A stretch of 64,000 bases of DNA from Paenarthrobacter aurescens TC1 (GCA_000014925.1 CP000474.1:2852001-2916000); one strand, 5' to 3'. Positions 19,326-28,947 are shown, counted from the stretch's first letter. The notes: generated by a model not told the origin, from the letters alone. Numbers and translations are program-made.

Positions 19326-20824
19326 TTGCCGCTAAGTCGCGTCTGGACACTTGGTTGGGCCGCTTCACCATGTACCGCTTGATTCTCTGGGTGCTGGGCG
19401 TGCTGGTTGTCTACAGCATGGTCCTGAACATCCTGGGGTGGTTGACCTTCGGGCTCCCGGAGATGGCGGTACACCTTGTGCTTTGCTTGGGTGTGACCTA
19501 TGCCTCCAGCCGGCTGCTCGCGCTGCTCTTTGGCGTGAAGCCGCACACGGAGTCGTCACTTATTACCGGGCTGCTGATCTACTTCCTGTTCTGGCCGGCC
19601 TTTGGCGTGATGGACATGGCGGGGGTTGCTTTGGCATGCGTGCTGGCCAGCGTGTCCAAGTATGCTCTGGCCTTCCGTGGGCGGCATATTTTCAACCCGG
19701 CCGCGGCCGGTGCGTTCATCACGGGCCTGACGGGGCTCAACATCGCCACGTGGTGGGCTGCCACGCCGGCCATGCTCTGGCTCTTGGTTCCCGGGGTGCT
19801 GCTTGTCCTGTACCGCACTCGGAAAATGCTGATGGCCGCCGTTTTCCTCGTGGCTGCCACCAGCATCATCACGGTAGAGCTCCTCAGCCGCAGCATGACA
19901 TTGGGCCAGGCCTTGTGGCAGTCCTTGGCACAGCGCCCGTTGCTGTTCTTCGTGGGATTCATGCTCTCGGAGCCCCTCACCCTGCCTCCCCGTCGCTGGC
20001 AGCAGCTGGCGCTTGCCGCCGTCGTGGGTGTTGTCTTCGCCGTTCCCTACAACTTTGGTTTCATTGCCAACTCCCCGGAACTCGCGCTGTTGCTGGGCAA
20101 TCTTTTGGCGTTCTTCCTGGGACAGCGCGGTGGCGTCCATCTGACGTTCAAGGGCTCGCGCCCCCTCACCCCCGCCAGTACTGAATTCAGGTTCGAGCCA
20201 CAGCGGCCCGTGCGCTTTGCCGCCGGACAATTCATGGAGCTGAACCTGCCGCATGCCGGATCCGACGGCAAGGGGCGCCGACGGGTTTTCAGCATCACCA
20301 GCCCGCCCGGCGCGGCCGAGGTTACGTTCGGCGTGGGTACGGCCGAGCCCCTGTCGACGGCCAAGAAGGCACTGTTTGCGCTTCAGCCCGGGGACAGCGT
20401 TTCTGCAACGGCCGTGGGCGGAGACTTTGTTTTACCGCGCGACGCCGGGAAGCCGGTCCTGCTGATCGCCGCGGGTATCGGCATTACGCCTTTCCTGTCG
20501 CAGCTGGCGGCCGACGACGCCGCCCGCGACACCGTGGTTGTGTACCTCGCAAAGGGTCGCGATGAACTTGCGTGCGTGGAACAGCTGGAAGCCTCCGGCG
20601 CCAAAGTGTTGGCCCGGCTGGCGGACGGTTCCACTCCCCCGGAGTTCATGGTGGACGCCGGTACGTCCAGGATCGATGCCGCACGCCTCAAGGAGCTGGT
20701 TCCGGATATCGGGGATCGGGAAGTTTTCGTCTCGGGCTCCCCGGCGAGCGTGGACTCCCTGCGCGCTGCAGCACGTGGTGCAGGAGCGCGCCGGGTACAT
20801 GTCGACTCATTCGCGGGCTACTGA
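19322..20824 (+). CDS. RnfD/NqrB-like membrane domain fused to a ferredoxin-NADP reductase-type domain
   Basis: A 500-residue two-part protein. Residues 15-275 form about eight to nine membrane helices resembling RnfD/NqrB, with FNPAAAG (125-130) and the segment AATP (146-149) near the place where NqrB/RnfD carry covalent FMN on Thr. Residues 285-500 are a ferredoxin-reductase module with the FAD motif RVFSITS (321-327) and the NAD(P)-binding AGIGITP (384-390). The domain order suggests electrons pass from cytoplasmic NAD(P)H through FAD and the membrane flavin to the external FMN lipoprotein. It is coupled to apbE by a four-base overlap. Direction and terminal acceptor are inferred. Confidence 0.85.
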   Translation: MIAAKSRLDTWLGRFTMYRLILWVLGVLVVYSMVLNILGWLTFGLPEMAVHLVLCLGVTYASSRLLALLFGVKPHTESSLITGLLIYFLFWPAFGVMDMAGVALACVLASVSKYALAFRGRHIFNPAAAGAFITGLTGLNIATWWAATPAMLWLLVPGVLLVLYRTRKMLMAAVFLVAATSIITVELLSRSMTLGQALWQSLAQRPLLFFVGFMLSEPLTLPPRRWQQLALAAVVGVVFAVPYNFGFIANSPELALLLGNLLAFFLGQRGGVHLTFKGSRPLTPASTEFRFEPQRPVRFAAGQFMELNLPHAGSDGKGRRRVFSITSPPGAAEVTFGVGTAEPLSTAKKALFALQPGDSVSATAVGGDFVLPRDAGKPVLLIAAGIGITPFLSQLAADDAARDTVVVYLAKGRDELACVEQLEASGAKVLARLADGSTPPEFMVDAGTSRIDAARLKELVPDIGDREVFVSGSPASVDSLRAAARGAGARRVHVDSFAGY

Positions 20825-20933
20825 TCCGCGGGGTTCCGGACCGGGCTCGCCGGAGGGGCGCCGGGTTTTCATTTGCGGCTCCGTGGCTGCTAAGCTCTAG
20901 GACGTCCCACCGGCAACGGAGGGAACCCTGGAT

Positions 20934-21006
20934 GCCCTCGTAGCTCAGGGGATAGAGCGTCTGCCTCCGGAGCAGAAGGCCGTAGGTTCGAATCCTATCG
21001 AGGGCA
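20934..21006 (+). tRNA. tRNA-Arg (anticodon CCG)
   Basis: A complete cloverleaf of 73 bases. The acceptor stem 20934-20940 pairs with 20999-21005, the D-arm and the T-arm with GGTTCGAATCC are clear, and the seven-base anticodon loop holds CCG, reading the Arg codon CGG. CCA is not encoded. It is followed after a few bases by a strong terminator. Confidence 0.97.
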
Positions 21007-21012
21007 CAACGA

Positions 21013-21047
21013 ATACCCCGCCAGTCCTGCTGGCGGGGTATTTTTTT
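21013..21047 (+). terminator. Rho-independent terminator of tRNA-Arg
   Basis: A perfect 12-bp stem (21013-21024 with 21030-21041), a five-base loop and a run of seven T's. Confidence 0.95.
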
Positions 21048-21166
21048 GCGTGCCGGTTACCGACTATCAGTTGGAGGCTTGCCGGGCCTGAACCGCAATA
21101 TTGTCCGTCCCTGATCCTAGGCTGATTCCAGTTGGTCATACCGATAGCCAAAGGGGTTTCACCGTG

Positions 21167-22207
21167 ATGTGTTCAATTGTCCCGCCGTATATGCTGCGCA
21201 GGATTGCTGCCCGGAATGAACCACGGCTTCGGGCGGTTGCCCGGGCCGCCAAGGAGTCCTTGCTGCACATCAAGGACCTGCAGGCCATCCGTACAGCCCC
21301 TATCCCCCCGGCACCGCCAAGCGCACGCCAAGCCAAACCGGGTCCGCCCAAGCGGACCATTTTCGACGCCGGCTCATCGGAAACCCTGCCCGGCCGCATT
21401 GTCCGCAAGGAGGGTGCCCCACCCGTCGGAGATGTCGCTGCGGACGAGGCCTACGACGGCCTCGGGAGCACGCACCGGCTGTACGGCGAGATTTTCGGCA
21501 GAGATTCCATTGACGATGCCGGGCTCTCCCTGGATGCAACGGTCCACTATGGGAAGCTCTACGACAACGCCTTTTGGGACGGCAGCCAGATGGTCTTCGG
21601 CGACGGTGACGGCCAGATTTTCCAGCGCTTCACCAAGTCCGTGAGCGTCATTGGCCATGAACTCGCCCACGGGGTTACGCAGTACACAGCCAATCTGGCG
21701 TATCGGAACCAAGCCGGAGCACTCAACGAGTCCATGTCGGACGTCTTCGGGGTCCTCGTCGAGCAGTATCTCAAGCAGGAGTCCGCAGGGGACGCCAGTT
21801 GGCTCATTGGGGAGGGCCTTTTCACCGAGCAGGTCCAAGGTGCCGCCCTGCGCTCCATGAAAGCACCAGGGACAGCTTATGACGACGACGTTTTGGGAAA
21901 GGACCCCCAGCCGGACTCCATGGATACGTACGTGCGGACGAGCGCTGACAATGGCGGAGTGCACATCAACTCCGGCATCCCCAACAAGGCTTTCTATGTT
22001 GTGGCCTCGGAACTCGGCGGCAAGGCTTGGGAGGCACCCGGCCAGATCTGGTACGGCACCTTGACCAGTGGATCCCTGCCGGCAACCTGTACTTTTGGAA
22101 AGTTTGCCAAGACCACTCTTGCGACCGCTGAGGAACTTTTCGGTTCCGGGTCAGCTGAGCATGACGCCGTCCTGAAGGCGTGGGAGACTGTGAAGGTCAA
22201 GGTTTAG
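21167..22207 (+). CDS. Protealysin-like M4 neutral metalloprotease
   Basis: A thermolysin-family zinc protease of 346 residues. The zinc site HELAH is at 164-168 (His164, Glu165, His168), the third ligand lies in NESMSD (Glu188), and DNGGVHINSGIPNKAFY carries the C-terminal catalytic His. There is no signal peptide. Instead residues 1-55 look like the short protealysin-type propeptide, with the conserved IVPPYML motif (4-10). Proteases of this type are made as cytoplasmic or non-classically exported precursors. I chose the ATG at 21167 (GTG at 21164 is equivalent) because homologues begin at this motif. The gene 80 bases downstream encodes an emfourin-like inhibitor. Confidence 0.92.
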   Translation: MCSIVPPYMLRRIAARNEPRLRAVARAAKESLLHIKDLQAIRTAPIPPAPPSARQAKPGPPKRTIFDAGSSETLPGRIVRKEGAPPVGDVAADEAYDGLGSTHRLYGEIFGRDSIDDAGLSLDATVHYGKLYDNAFWDGSQMVFGDGDGQIFQRFTKSVSVIGHELAHGVTQYTANLAYRNQAGALNESMSDVFGVLVEQYLKQESAGDASWLIGEGLFTEQVQGAALRSMKAPGTAYDDDVLGKDPQPDSMDTYVRTSADNGGVHINSGIPNKAFYVVASELGGKAWEAPGQIWYGTLTSGSLPATCTFGKFAKTTLATAEELFGSGSAEHDAVLKAWETVKVKV

Positions 22208-22287
22208 TCAGGTGGCGGGACCGGACAGTTTCCTCCGGTCCCTGCCGGTTGGCTGACTACAGAACGTCGAACGAGAAGCAGCCGGCC

Positions 22288-22590
22288 ATGAAGATCACCG
22301 TCCAACGCAGTGGGGGAATCGCCGCGATGACACGCGTCTGGAGCGTGGATGCTGTGTCTCCCGATGAGAAGGAACGATGGGTTCCGATCGTGGAGGCCTG
22401 CCCGTGGGACGAAGCCAAAAGTCAAGCCCGGACACCCAACGAACCTGACCGGTTCATGTACTCCATCCGCGCAGGGCAACGCCGCGCCACTCTCCCCGAC
22501 CGCGCCGTAACCGGGCCTTGGCAGGAACTGGTGGAATGCGCCCAAGCCGAAGGTTCGGAGTCACGGGGACGGCTCGGCAGCCGACGCTAA
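22288..22590 (+). CDS. Emfourin-like protease inhibitor partner of the M4 protease
   Basis: A 100-residue protein whose start, MKITVQRSGGIAAMTRVWSV, matches what I recall of emfourin (M4in), the proteinaceous inhibitor encoded next to protealysin in Serratia. No signal peptide or membrane span is present. In the Serratia operon emfourin binds protealysin tightly and protects the producing cell. The gene follows the M4 protease on the same strand with an 80-base gap that contains no terminator, so the pair is probably co-transcribed. The assignment is by family recognition plus context. Confidence 0.8.
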   Translation: MKITVQRSGGIAAMTRVWSVDAVSPDEKERWVPIVEACPWDEAKSQARTPNEPDRFMYSIRAGQRRATLPDRAVTGPWQELVECAQAEGSESRGRLGSRR

Positions 22591-22626
22591 GAGCAGCCGC
22601 CTTCGTCGGGCAGCAGCCGCTGGGTT

Positions 22627-23595
22627 TCAGATGGCTTCTGCCAACTGTCCCCGGAATGCCCGCCTGTAGCTCTGTGGACTCGTGTCCAGCACTTTTGTGA
22701 AGTGGTGGCGCAGCAGGACAGAATGCCCGAACCCTGCAACACGAGCGATCTCGTCGATGTTCAGCTCAGTGGTTTCCAACAGTTCCTGCGCACGCAGCAC
22801 GCGTTGCGAGTTCAGCCAGGCAGCGGGCGTAGCTCCGGTTTCCGCGCGGAAGCGCCGGGCGAACGTCCTTGGCGACATGTGGAGCCGTGCAGCCAACTCG
22901 TTCACGCTGTGTTCTTCGTCGAGGTGTTCAACCATCCAGCGAAGCAGTTCCTCCATGGGTGCGGAACCGCAACGGGGCATGGGCCTGTCAATGAACTGGG
23001 CCTGGCCACCGTCGCGATGCGGCGGTACCACCATGTCGCGTGCGATTGCAGCAGCCACGTTCGCCCCCAATTCCTCACGGACAAGATGGAGGCATGCGTC
23101 GATTCCCGCGGCCGTACCGGCGCTGGTGATGATGGTTCCGTCCTGCACGTAGAGGACGTTCTCGTCCACGATCGCGGACGGGTACCGGCTGGCCAGATCC
23201 TGCGAATAGTGCCAGTGCGTGGTGCAACGCCGTCCGTCCAACAAACCGGCGCGGGCCAGGGCATAGGCCCCGGAGCAAATGGACATCACCCACGCACCCC
23301 TGGCATGTGCTGCCCGCAACGCATCCATGACGGACTCGGGGACGTCCTGGTCCCGGCCGAACGGCGCCATGATGACGAGGTCTGCATCTGCCGCTGCTTC
23401 GAGGCCGAGGTTCACATGAAGCGACAGACCGGACTTCATGCGGACGTCACCCGGTTCCGGTGTTACCACCCGGAAATCGAAGGCCGGTACCCCGGCACCA
23501 CGGTCAGATCGGTCGATGCCGAAGACCTCGAAGGCCGTACCGAATTCGAAGACCGAGAAGTTGGGTACAACAATCACCGCCACTGATTTCAACAT
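22627..23595 (-). CDS. GlxA-type transcriptional regulator (DJ-1/PfpI domain plus AraC HTH)
   Basis: A 322-residue regulator. The N-terminal half (about 5-190) is a DJ-1/PfpI-like class I glutamine amidotransferase fold with the nucleophile-elbow sequence SICSGAYALA, and the C-terminal third (about 225-312) is an AraC-type double helix-turn-helix with MSPRTFARRFRAETG and IARVAGFG. Such regulators often sense small nitrogen compounds. It is transcribed away from the 56-residue membrane peptide at 23677, which may be its target. The effector cannot be read from the sequence. Confidence 0.92.
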   Translation of the reverse strand: MLKSVAVIVVPNFSVFEFGTAFEVFGIDRSDRGAGVPAFDFRVVTPEPGDVRMKSGLSLHVNLGLEAAADADLVIMAPFGRDQDVPESVMDALRAAHARGAWVMSICSGAYALARAGLLDGRRCTTHWHYSQDLASRYPSAIVDENVLYVQDGTIITSAGTAAGIDACLHLVREELGANVAAAIARDMVVPPHRDGGQAQFIDRPMPRCGSAPMEELLRWMVEHLDEEHSVNELAARLHMSPRTFARRFRAETGATPAAWLNSQRVLRAQELLETTELNIDEIARVAGFGHSVLLRHHFTKVLDTSPQSYRRAFRGQLAEAI

Positions 23596-23676
23596 ACCTC
23601 CAGTGTGGCAGAAAATTATCTAAATGGGGCATTTCTGCCACTGTTTCTTGGAGTCCCACAAGAGCAGGCTTGAGAC

Positions 23677-23847
23677 ATGGAAATCTTCGGAATCATCCTC
23701 TTCATCGTCCTCATCACCGCCGTCGCAGCTACCGTTTCAGCCCTGTTGAAGGATGGACGCGGGCACAACCCGCCCATCAATTCCAAGGAACCCTGGAGCG
23801 CCTTCGACGCTCCGAGCAGCCCGTACTGGAACCCCCGCATCTACTAG
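23677..23847 (+). CDS. 56-residue single-span membrane protein
   Basis: A small gene starting with ATG at 23677. The product has one hydrophobic helix (residues 2-24) and a Pro/Ser/Tyr/Trp-rich tail ending in SSPYWNPRIY. Coding quality is supported by GC-rich third positions throughout and by a clean in-frame stop. It is divergent from the GlxA-type regulator with an 81-base intergenic space. I do not recognise the family; function is unknown. Confidence 0.6.
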   Translation: MEIFGIILFIVLITAVAATVSALLKDGRGHNPPINSKEPWSAFDAPSSPYWNPRIY

Positions 23848-23994
23848 GGGCATGCCAGGCGACTGCAAGGTCCACCACGCCAATCCAACCGACGCCCGTA
23901 CGTTCACGGAATTCTGCAGGATTCCCCTGAACGGCGGGCGTCCCTATGTCTGCCCGACGCCCACCCGGGACGCCCATGGGCTAGATTCACTTGC

Positions 23995-24986
23995 ATGATT
24001 CAAACGTCTGCCCGGCTCCTCCAGCTGCTGTCACTGTTGCAGGTGCGACGCGAATGGACGGGCCCGGCACTCGCTGATCGGATGGGCGTGACCGAGCGGA
24101 CCGTCCGACGCGACATCGACAAGCTACGGAACCTTGGCTACCCCATCCACGCCTCCCCCGGGATCGCGGGCGGTTACCAGCTTGGTGCCGGCGCGCAGCT
24201 TCCCCCGCTGCTGCTGGATGACAATGAGGCCTTGGCTGTCGCCCTCGGTTTGAGTTCGGTACCGCCGGCCCGGTGGCAGGCATCGGCGAGGCATCCGTCC
24301 GCGCCCTGGCAAAGCTGGAGCAGGTCCTGCCGTCCCGGCTGCGCCCGAAGTTCGCCATGCTGAAAGCGGCCGTCACTACCCTTCCCAGCAATGCGGCCAC
24401 CGTAGATCCTGAACAACTGACCGTCGTCTCGGCCGCGATATCGGACCGGCGCCAAATCACCTTTGACTACGTCAAGTCCGACGGCGAGTCAGCACGGCGG
24501 CTGGTGGAGCCCTACCGATTGGTGGACACGGGGCGTCGCTGGTACTTGGTGGCGTGGGATGTTGATCGGGAGGACTGGCGGACGTTCCGGGCCGACCGCC
24601 TCGCTTCCCTGCCGTCAGAACGAAAAAGATACACGCCCAGGCCCCTGCCCGCGGAAGACCTGGCAGCGTACGTCCAACAGTCGATCACCCGTTCGCCTTA
24701 CAGATTCGACGTCGTGGTGCGGCTTCACGCGCCGCTGGGCGAGGTGGCCGCCGTCGTCAATTCCCAGTACGCGACGCTGACAGCCGACGGGCCGGAAGCC
24801 ACCATCCTGCGGTCCGGATGGGATAACCTGGCTGCCCCGGCCGCCTATCTGGCCGCGCTGGACATGGACTTCGAGATCCTCGAGCCTGTTGAATTCACGA
24901 CCTACGCCATGGAACTCGCGCACCGGCTGAGTGCGGCAGCCGGGACTGTGACGGACACAGCGGACGCCGAACCCCAGCCACAGTAG
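23995..24986 (+). pseudogene. WYL-domain HTH regulator interrupted by a single-base frameshift
   Basis: Residues 1-88 read from 23995 give a DeoR-like winged helix (LADRMGVTERTVRRDIDKLR). The WYL domain continues in another frame to 24986, with EPYRLVDTGRRWYLVAWD and FRADR. The two parts join perfectly if one G is restored at about 24258: the text then reads LGLSSGTAGPVAGIGEAS, the normal linker. As given, the frame continues into an unrelated tail ending at 24363. This is either a true one-base deletion or a sequencing error at TCGG(G)TACC. An intact gene would encode about 330 residues. It lies 13 bases upstream of hrpA. Confidence 0.85.
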
Positions 24987-24999
24987 ACTGACAGCAGCC

Positions 25000-27900
25000 A
25001 TGACACTTCATATTTCCTACCCCGCAGAGCTGCCCGTATCCGAGCGCCGCGAGGATCTGATGGCGGCCATCGCCGCAAACCAGGTGACCATCATTGCCGG
25101 TGAGACCGGTTCGGGTAAGACCACGCAGATCCCCAAGATGTGCCTCGAACTTGGCCTTGGAGACAAAGGCCTGATCGGGCATACCCAGCCACGCCGGTTG
25201 GCGGCCCGCACAGTAGCCGAACGCATCGCGTCTGAACTCGATGTAGAGATCGGACAGGAGGTGGGCTTCCAGGTCCGCTTCACCGGTGAGGTCAGCGCTT
25301 CCACCAAGATCAAGCTGATGACCGACGGCATCCTCCTCGCGGAGATCCAGCGGGACAAACTGCTCCGGAAATACAGCACCATCATCATCGACGAGGCCCA
25401 CGAGCGCAGCCTCAACATCGACTTCATCCTGGGCTACCTCAAACGCATCCTCCCCCAGCGCCCGGACCTCAAGGTCATCATCACCTCGGCCACCATCGAT
25501 CCCCAACGCTTCGCCAAGCACTTCGGCAGCGAGGAAGATCCAGCGCCGATCATCGAGGTCTCCGGACGAACTTACCCGGTAGAGATCCGGTACAGGCCGT
25601 TGTCCCAACCCGCCGGCGGGGAGGAAGATACCTCGGACGACGAACTTGAAGAGGACCGCGATCCCCTGGACGCCGTATGCGATGCCGTGGACGAGCTCGC
25701 CAAGGAAGCACCCGGCGACATCCTCGTCTTCTTTTCCGGTGAGCGTGAAATCAGGGATGCTGCCGAGGCCATCAACGGCCGCATCCAAACGAACCGGCGC
25801 CTTGCCGGGACGGAAGTCCTGCCCCTTTTTGCCCGATTGAGCCTGCAAGAGCAGCACAGGGTGTTCAACCCCGGCGGAAAACGACGCATCATCCTTGCCA
25901 CCAACGTCGCCGAAACGTCGCTGACCGTGCCGGGTATCAAGTACGTGATCGATACCGGCACCGCCCGCATCTCGCGGTACTCGCACCGGACCAAAGTCCA
26001 GCGGCTGCCCATCGAGCGAGTTTCCCAGGCCTCGGCCAACCAGCGCTCGGGCCGCTGTGGGCGCGTGTCCGAGGGCATCGCCATCCGTTTGTACTCGGAA
26101 GAGGACTTCGAGTCGCGTCCGCAGTTCACGGATCCGGAGATCCTCCGGACCAATCTCGCTGCGGTCATCCTGCAGATGACCGCCATGGGCGTTGCGCGCG
26201 GCCCCAAGGATGTAGAGAACTTCCCCTTCGTGGAACCGCCGGACTCGCGTGCTATCAACGACGGCGTCACGCTCCTGCGCGAACTCGGCGCTTTGAGTTC
26301 GCCCAAGGCCGGTGACGCGCAGGGTAACGGTCGCAGTGGCAGTGGCCTGACCGCCGTCGGGCAGAAACTTGCCCAGCTGCCGGTGGATCCGCGGCTGGGC
26401 CGGATGATCGTGGAGGCCGGCAAACGCGGCTGCGTACGCGAAGTCATGATCCTGGCCGCAGCACTGACCATCCAGGACCCCCGCGAACGGCCCACGGACA
26501 AGCAGCAGCTTGCCGCGGAAAAGCATGCACGCTTCCGGGATGAGTTGTCGGACTTCACCGGCTTCCTTAACCTGTGGAACTACATCCAGGAAAAGCAGCG
26601 CGAACTCTCCTCAACCCAGTTCCGCAAGCTGTGCCGCAACGAATTCATCAACTACCTGCGTGTTCGTGAGTGGCAGGACCTTTTCACCCAGCTTCGGCAG
26701 ATGGCCAAACCTCTTGGCATTGTGTTGGACAACAAACGCGAAGCTGATCCCGTCGGCAACTACGAGGGCATCCACATCAGCCTGCTCTCCGGATTGCTGA
26801 GCCACATCGGTCTCCTGGATGAGCGCAAGCGCGAATACGCCGGTGCACGCGGCAGCCGCTTCGCGATCTTCCCCGGCTCGGCGCTGTTCAAGAAATCCCC
26901 GGCGTTCGTGATGGCGGCCGAGCTCGTGGAAACCAGCCGGTTGTGGGCGCGTGTTGCTGCCAAGTTCGATCCTTTGTGGGCCGAGCAAGTCGCCCCGGAC
27001 CTGGTGAAGAGGTCGTACAGCGAACCTCATTGGTCTTCGCGGCAAGGCGCCGTCATGGCCCATGAGAAGGTGACGCTGTACGGCGTGCCGATTATTCCTA
27101 ACCGCCGGGTCAACTACGGGCGCATCGATCCCGAACTCTCCCGGGAAATGTTCATTCGCCATGCCTTGGTGGAGGGCGAGTGGAAAACACACCATAAGTT
27201 CTTCCATCGCAACCGTGCCCTGCTCCAGGAAATCGAAGAACTCGAAACCCGCATGAGGCGGCGGGACATCCTGGTGGACGACCAGACGCTGTTCGACTTC
27301 TATGACGCACGCGTGGGCAAAGAAGTGGTCTCCGAGAGGCACTTTGATAAGTGGTGGAAGGATGCCCGCCACACGGATCCCGCTCTCCTGGACTTCGACC
27401 AATCGTTGTTGATGAGCGAAGACGCCGAGGCGCTGGACGACTCCGCATACCCGAAGAGCTGGCTGCACAAGGGATTCGAACTCCCGTTGAGCTACGAGTT
27501 CCATCCGGTGGCGCCCGGTTCGGCCCCTAATCCATCCGACGGTGTTACCGCTGAAGTCCCGGTGCTGTTCCTGAACCAACTGGACGATGCCCCGTTCCGC
27601 TGGCAAATTCCGGGGCAACGTGTAGAGCTGGTGACAGCGCTGATCAAGTCGCTACCCAAGCAAATACGGAAGAACTTTGTGCCTGCCCCGGACGTTGCAC
27701 GGCAAGCAACCGCAGCGCTGGAAGCCGATTTCGACCCCGCCACCGATGAACTGGAGCCGTCCTTGGAACTGGTCCTTCGCCGGCTCCGCGGACACGTCAT
27801 TCCTCCAGGCTCGTGGAACTGGGACGCGGTACCGCCTCACTTGCGCGTGAGCTTCAAGGTGGTGGACAGCAAGGGCAAGGTGCTTGACGAAGGAAAGGAC

Positions 27901-28947
27901 CTCGCTGAACTCCAGGAGAAGCTGGCGCCGGCAACGCGCCGCGCCATCGCCGAATCGCTCGGCGCCACACCCGCGACGACGTCACGCGCCAAGGGCGGCA
28001 AGGGAACCGGCACGTCGGGCCCACCCAACGGTCAAACGCCAGCCCCGGGCGCAACGCCCGCAGGCGATGGAATTGTTGCCGAACGCGGCGGCATCACCAC
28101 GTGGGACTTCAGCACCGTGGAGCGCCAGGTTACCCGGACGGTCAAGGGCCACGCCGTCACCGGGTTCCCGGCGATCGTGGACGAAGGAAAGTCCGTGGCA
28201 CTCCGGGTATTTCAGACCCGCCCGGAGCAGGAGGCCGCCATGCGTGGCGGCGTCATACGATTGCTTGCCCTGCGGATCCCGCCACCCGACCGTTACGTGC
28301 TGGAGCACCTCAGTAACACGGAGAAGCTGACGTTTAGCCAGAACCCGCACGGATCCGTGAGCGCACTCATCGCGGACTGCGCACTGGCAGCCATCGACAA
28401 ACTGGTTCCGCAGGATCTGCCATGGGACAAGGAGGCGTTCGATGCGTTGTACGAGGTAGTCCGCGCAGAACTGATCGATACCGTGTTCACAGTGACGGCC
28501 GTCGTCGAACGTGTCCTGGCCAGCACCCGCAGGATCCAGAAAGAGCTCAAGTCCAATGCAAGCCTGCCGCTGATCAGTGCCCTCAACGATATGAAGAGCC
28601 AGCTGGAGCAGTTGGTCTTTCCTGGCTTTGTGGCACAGACGGGCTACGCGCAGCTCAGCCAACTGCCGCGGTACCTTCAGGGCATCGAGAAACGGCTGCA
28701 AAAGCTCCCTGGCAACGTCCAACGGGACAGCTTGAACATGGCGATCATTCAGGCGCTGGAGGATGACTACGATGACGCTGTTTCTGCTCTCCTTCCGGGG
28801 CGCAGGGCGGGCACCGAGTTAACCCGTGTGCGCTGGATGATCGAAGAACTGCGGGTGAGCCTCTTTGCGGTGGAGCTCGGCACGGCCTACTCGGTGTCGG
28901 AGAAGCGGATCCGCACGGTGCTGAACCAGGCCCTGGCACCCGCATAA
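25000..28947 (+). CDS. hrpA: ATP-dependent RNA helicase HrpA
   Basis: A 1315-residue DEAH-box helicase, normal for bacterial HrpA. Walker A GETGSGKT is at 34-41, DEAHER starts at 131, SAT (motif III) follows, and the second RecA domain has ATNVAETSLTVPG and QRSGRCGRV. Winged-helix, ratchet and OB-fold parts follow, then the long HrpA-specific C-terminal region (about 600-1315). A Gly/Pro/Thr-rich linker is seen near residues 995-1020. In E. coli HrpA has been linked to rescue of stalled ribosomes on mRNA. It ends before a strong shared terminator. Confidence 0.96.
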   Translation: MTLHISYPAELPVSERREDLMAAIAANQVTIIAGETGSGKTTQIPKMCLELGLGDKGLIGHTQPRRLAARTVAERIASELDVEIGQEVGFQVRFTGEVSASTKIKLMTDGILLAEIQRDKLLRKYSTIIIDEAHERSLNIDFILGYLKRILPQRPDLKVIITSATIDPQRFAKHFGSEEDPAPIIEVSGRTYPVEIRYRPLSQPAGGEEDTSDDELEEDRDPLDAVCDAVDELAKEAPGDILVFFSGEREIRDAAEAINGRIQTNRRLAGTEVLPLFARLSLQEQHRVFNPGGKRRIILATNVAETSLTVPGIKYVIDTGTARISRYSHRTKVQRLPIERVSQASANQRSGRCGRVSEGIAIRLYSEEDFESRPQFTDPEILRTNLAAVILQMTAMGVARGPKDVENFPFVEPPDSRAINDGVTLLRELGALSSPKAGDAQGNGRSGSGLTAVGQKLAQLPVDPRLGRMIVEAGKRGCVREVMILAAALTIQDPRERPTDKQQLAAEKHARFRDELSDFTGFLNLWNYIQEKQRELSSTQFRKLCRNEFINYLRVREWQDLFTQLRQMAKPLGIVLDNKREADPVGNYEGIHISLLSGLLSHIGLLDERKREYAGARGSRFAIFPGSALFKKSPAFVMAAELVETSRLWARVAAKFDPLWAEQVAPDLVKRSYSEPHWSSRQGAVMAHEKVTLYGVPIIPNRRVNYGRIDPELSREMFIRHALVEGEWKTHHKFFHRNRALLQEIEELETRMRRRDILVDDQTLFDFYDARVGKEVVSERHFDKWWKDARHTDPALLDFDQSLLMSEDAEALDDSAYPKSWLHKGFELPLSYEFHPVAPGSAPNPSDGVTAEVPVLFLNQLDDAPFRWQIPGQRVELVTALIKSLPKQIRKNFVPAPDVARQATAALEADFDPATDELEPSLELVLRRLRGHVIPPGSWNWDAVPPHLRVSFKVVDSKGKVLDEGKDLAELQEKLAPATRRAIAESLGATPATTSRAKGGKGTGTSGPPNGQTPAPGATPAGDGIVAERGGITTWDFSTVERQVTRTVKGHAVTGFPAIVDEGKSVALRVFQTRPEQEAAMRGGVIRLLALRIPPPDRYVLEHLSNTEKLTFSQNPHGSVSALIADCALAAIDKLVPQDLPWDKEAFDALYEVVRAELIDTVFTVTAVVERVLASTRRIQKELKSNASLPLISALNDMKSQLEQLVFPGFVAQTGYAQLSQLPRYLQGIEKRLQKLPGNVQRDSLNMAIIQALEDDYDDAVSALLPGRRAGTELTRVRWMIEELRVSLFAVELGTAYSVSEKRIRTVLNQALAPA

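Noticed and set aside
20934..22590. tRNA-Arg followed by protease genes as a possible integration site
   Set aside because: No integrase, no repeated 3' tRNA end and no change of gene character downstream.
24895..26526. Long minus-strand open frame (543 codons) opposite hrpA
   Set aside because: It mirrors the helicase core on the other strand and has no ribosome binding site or recognisable domain.
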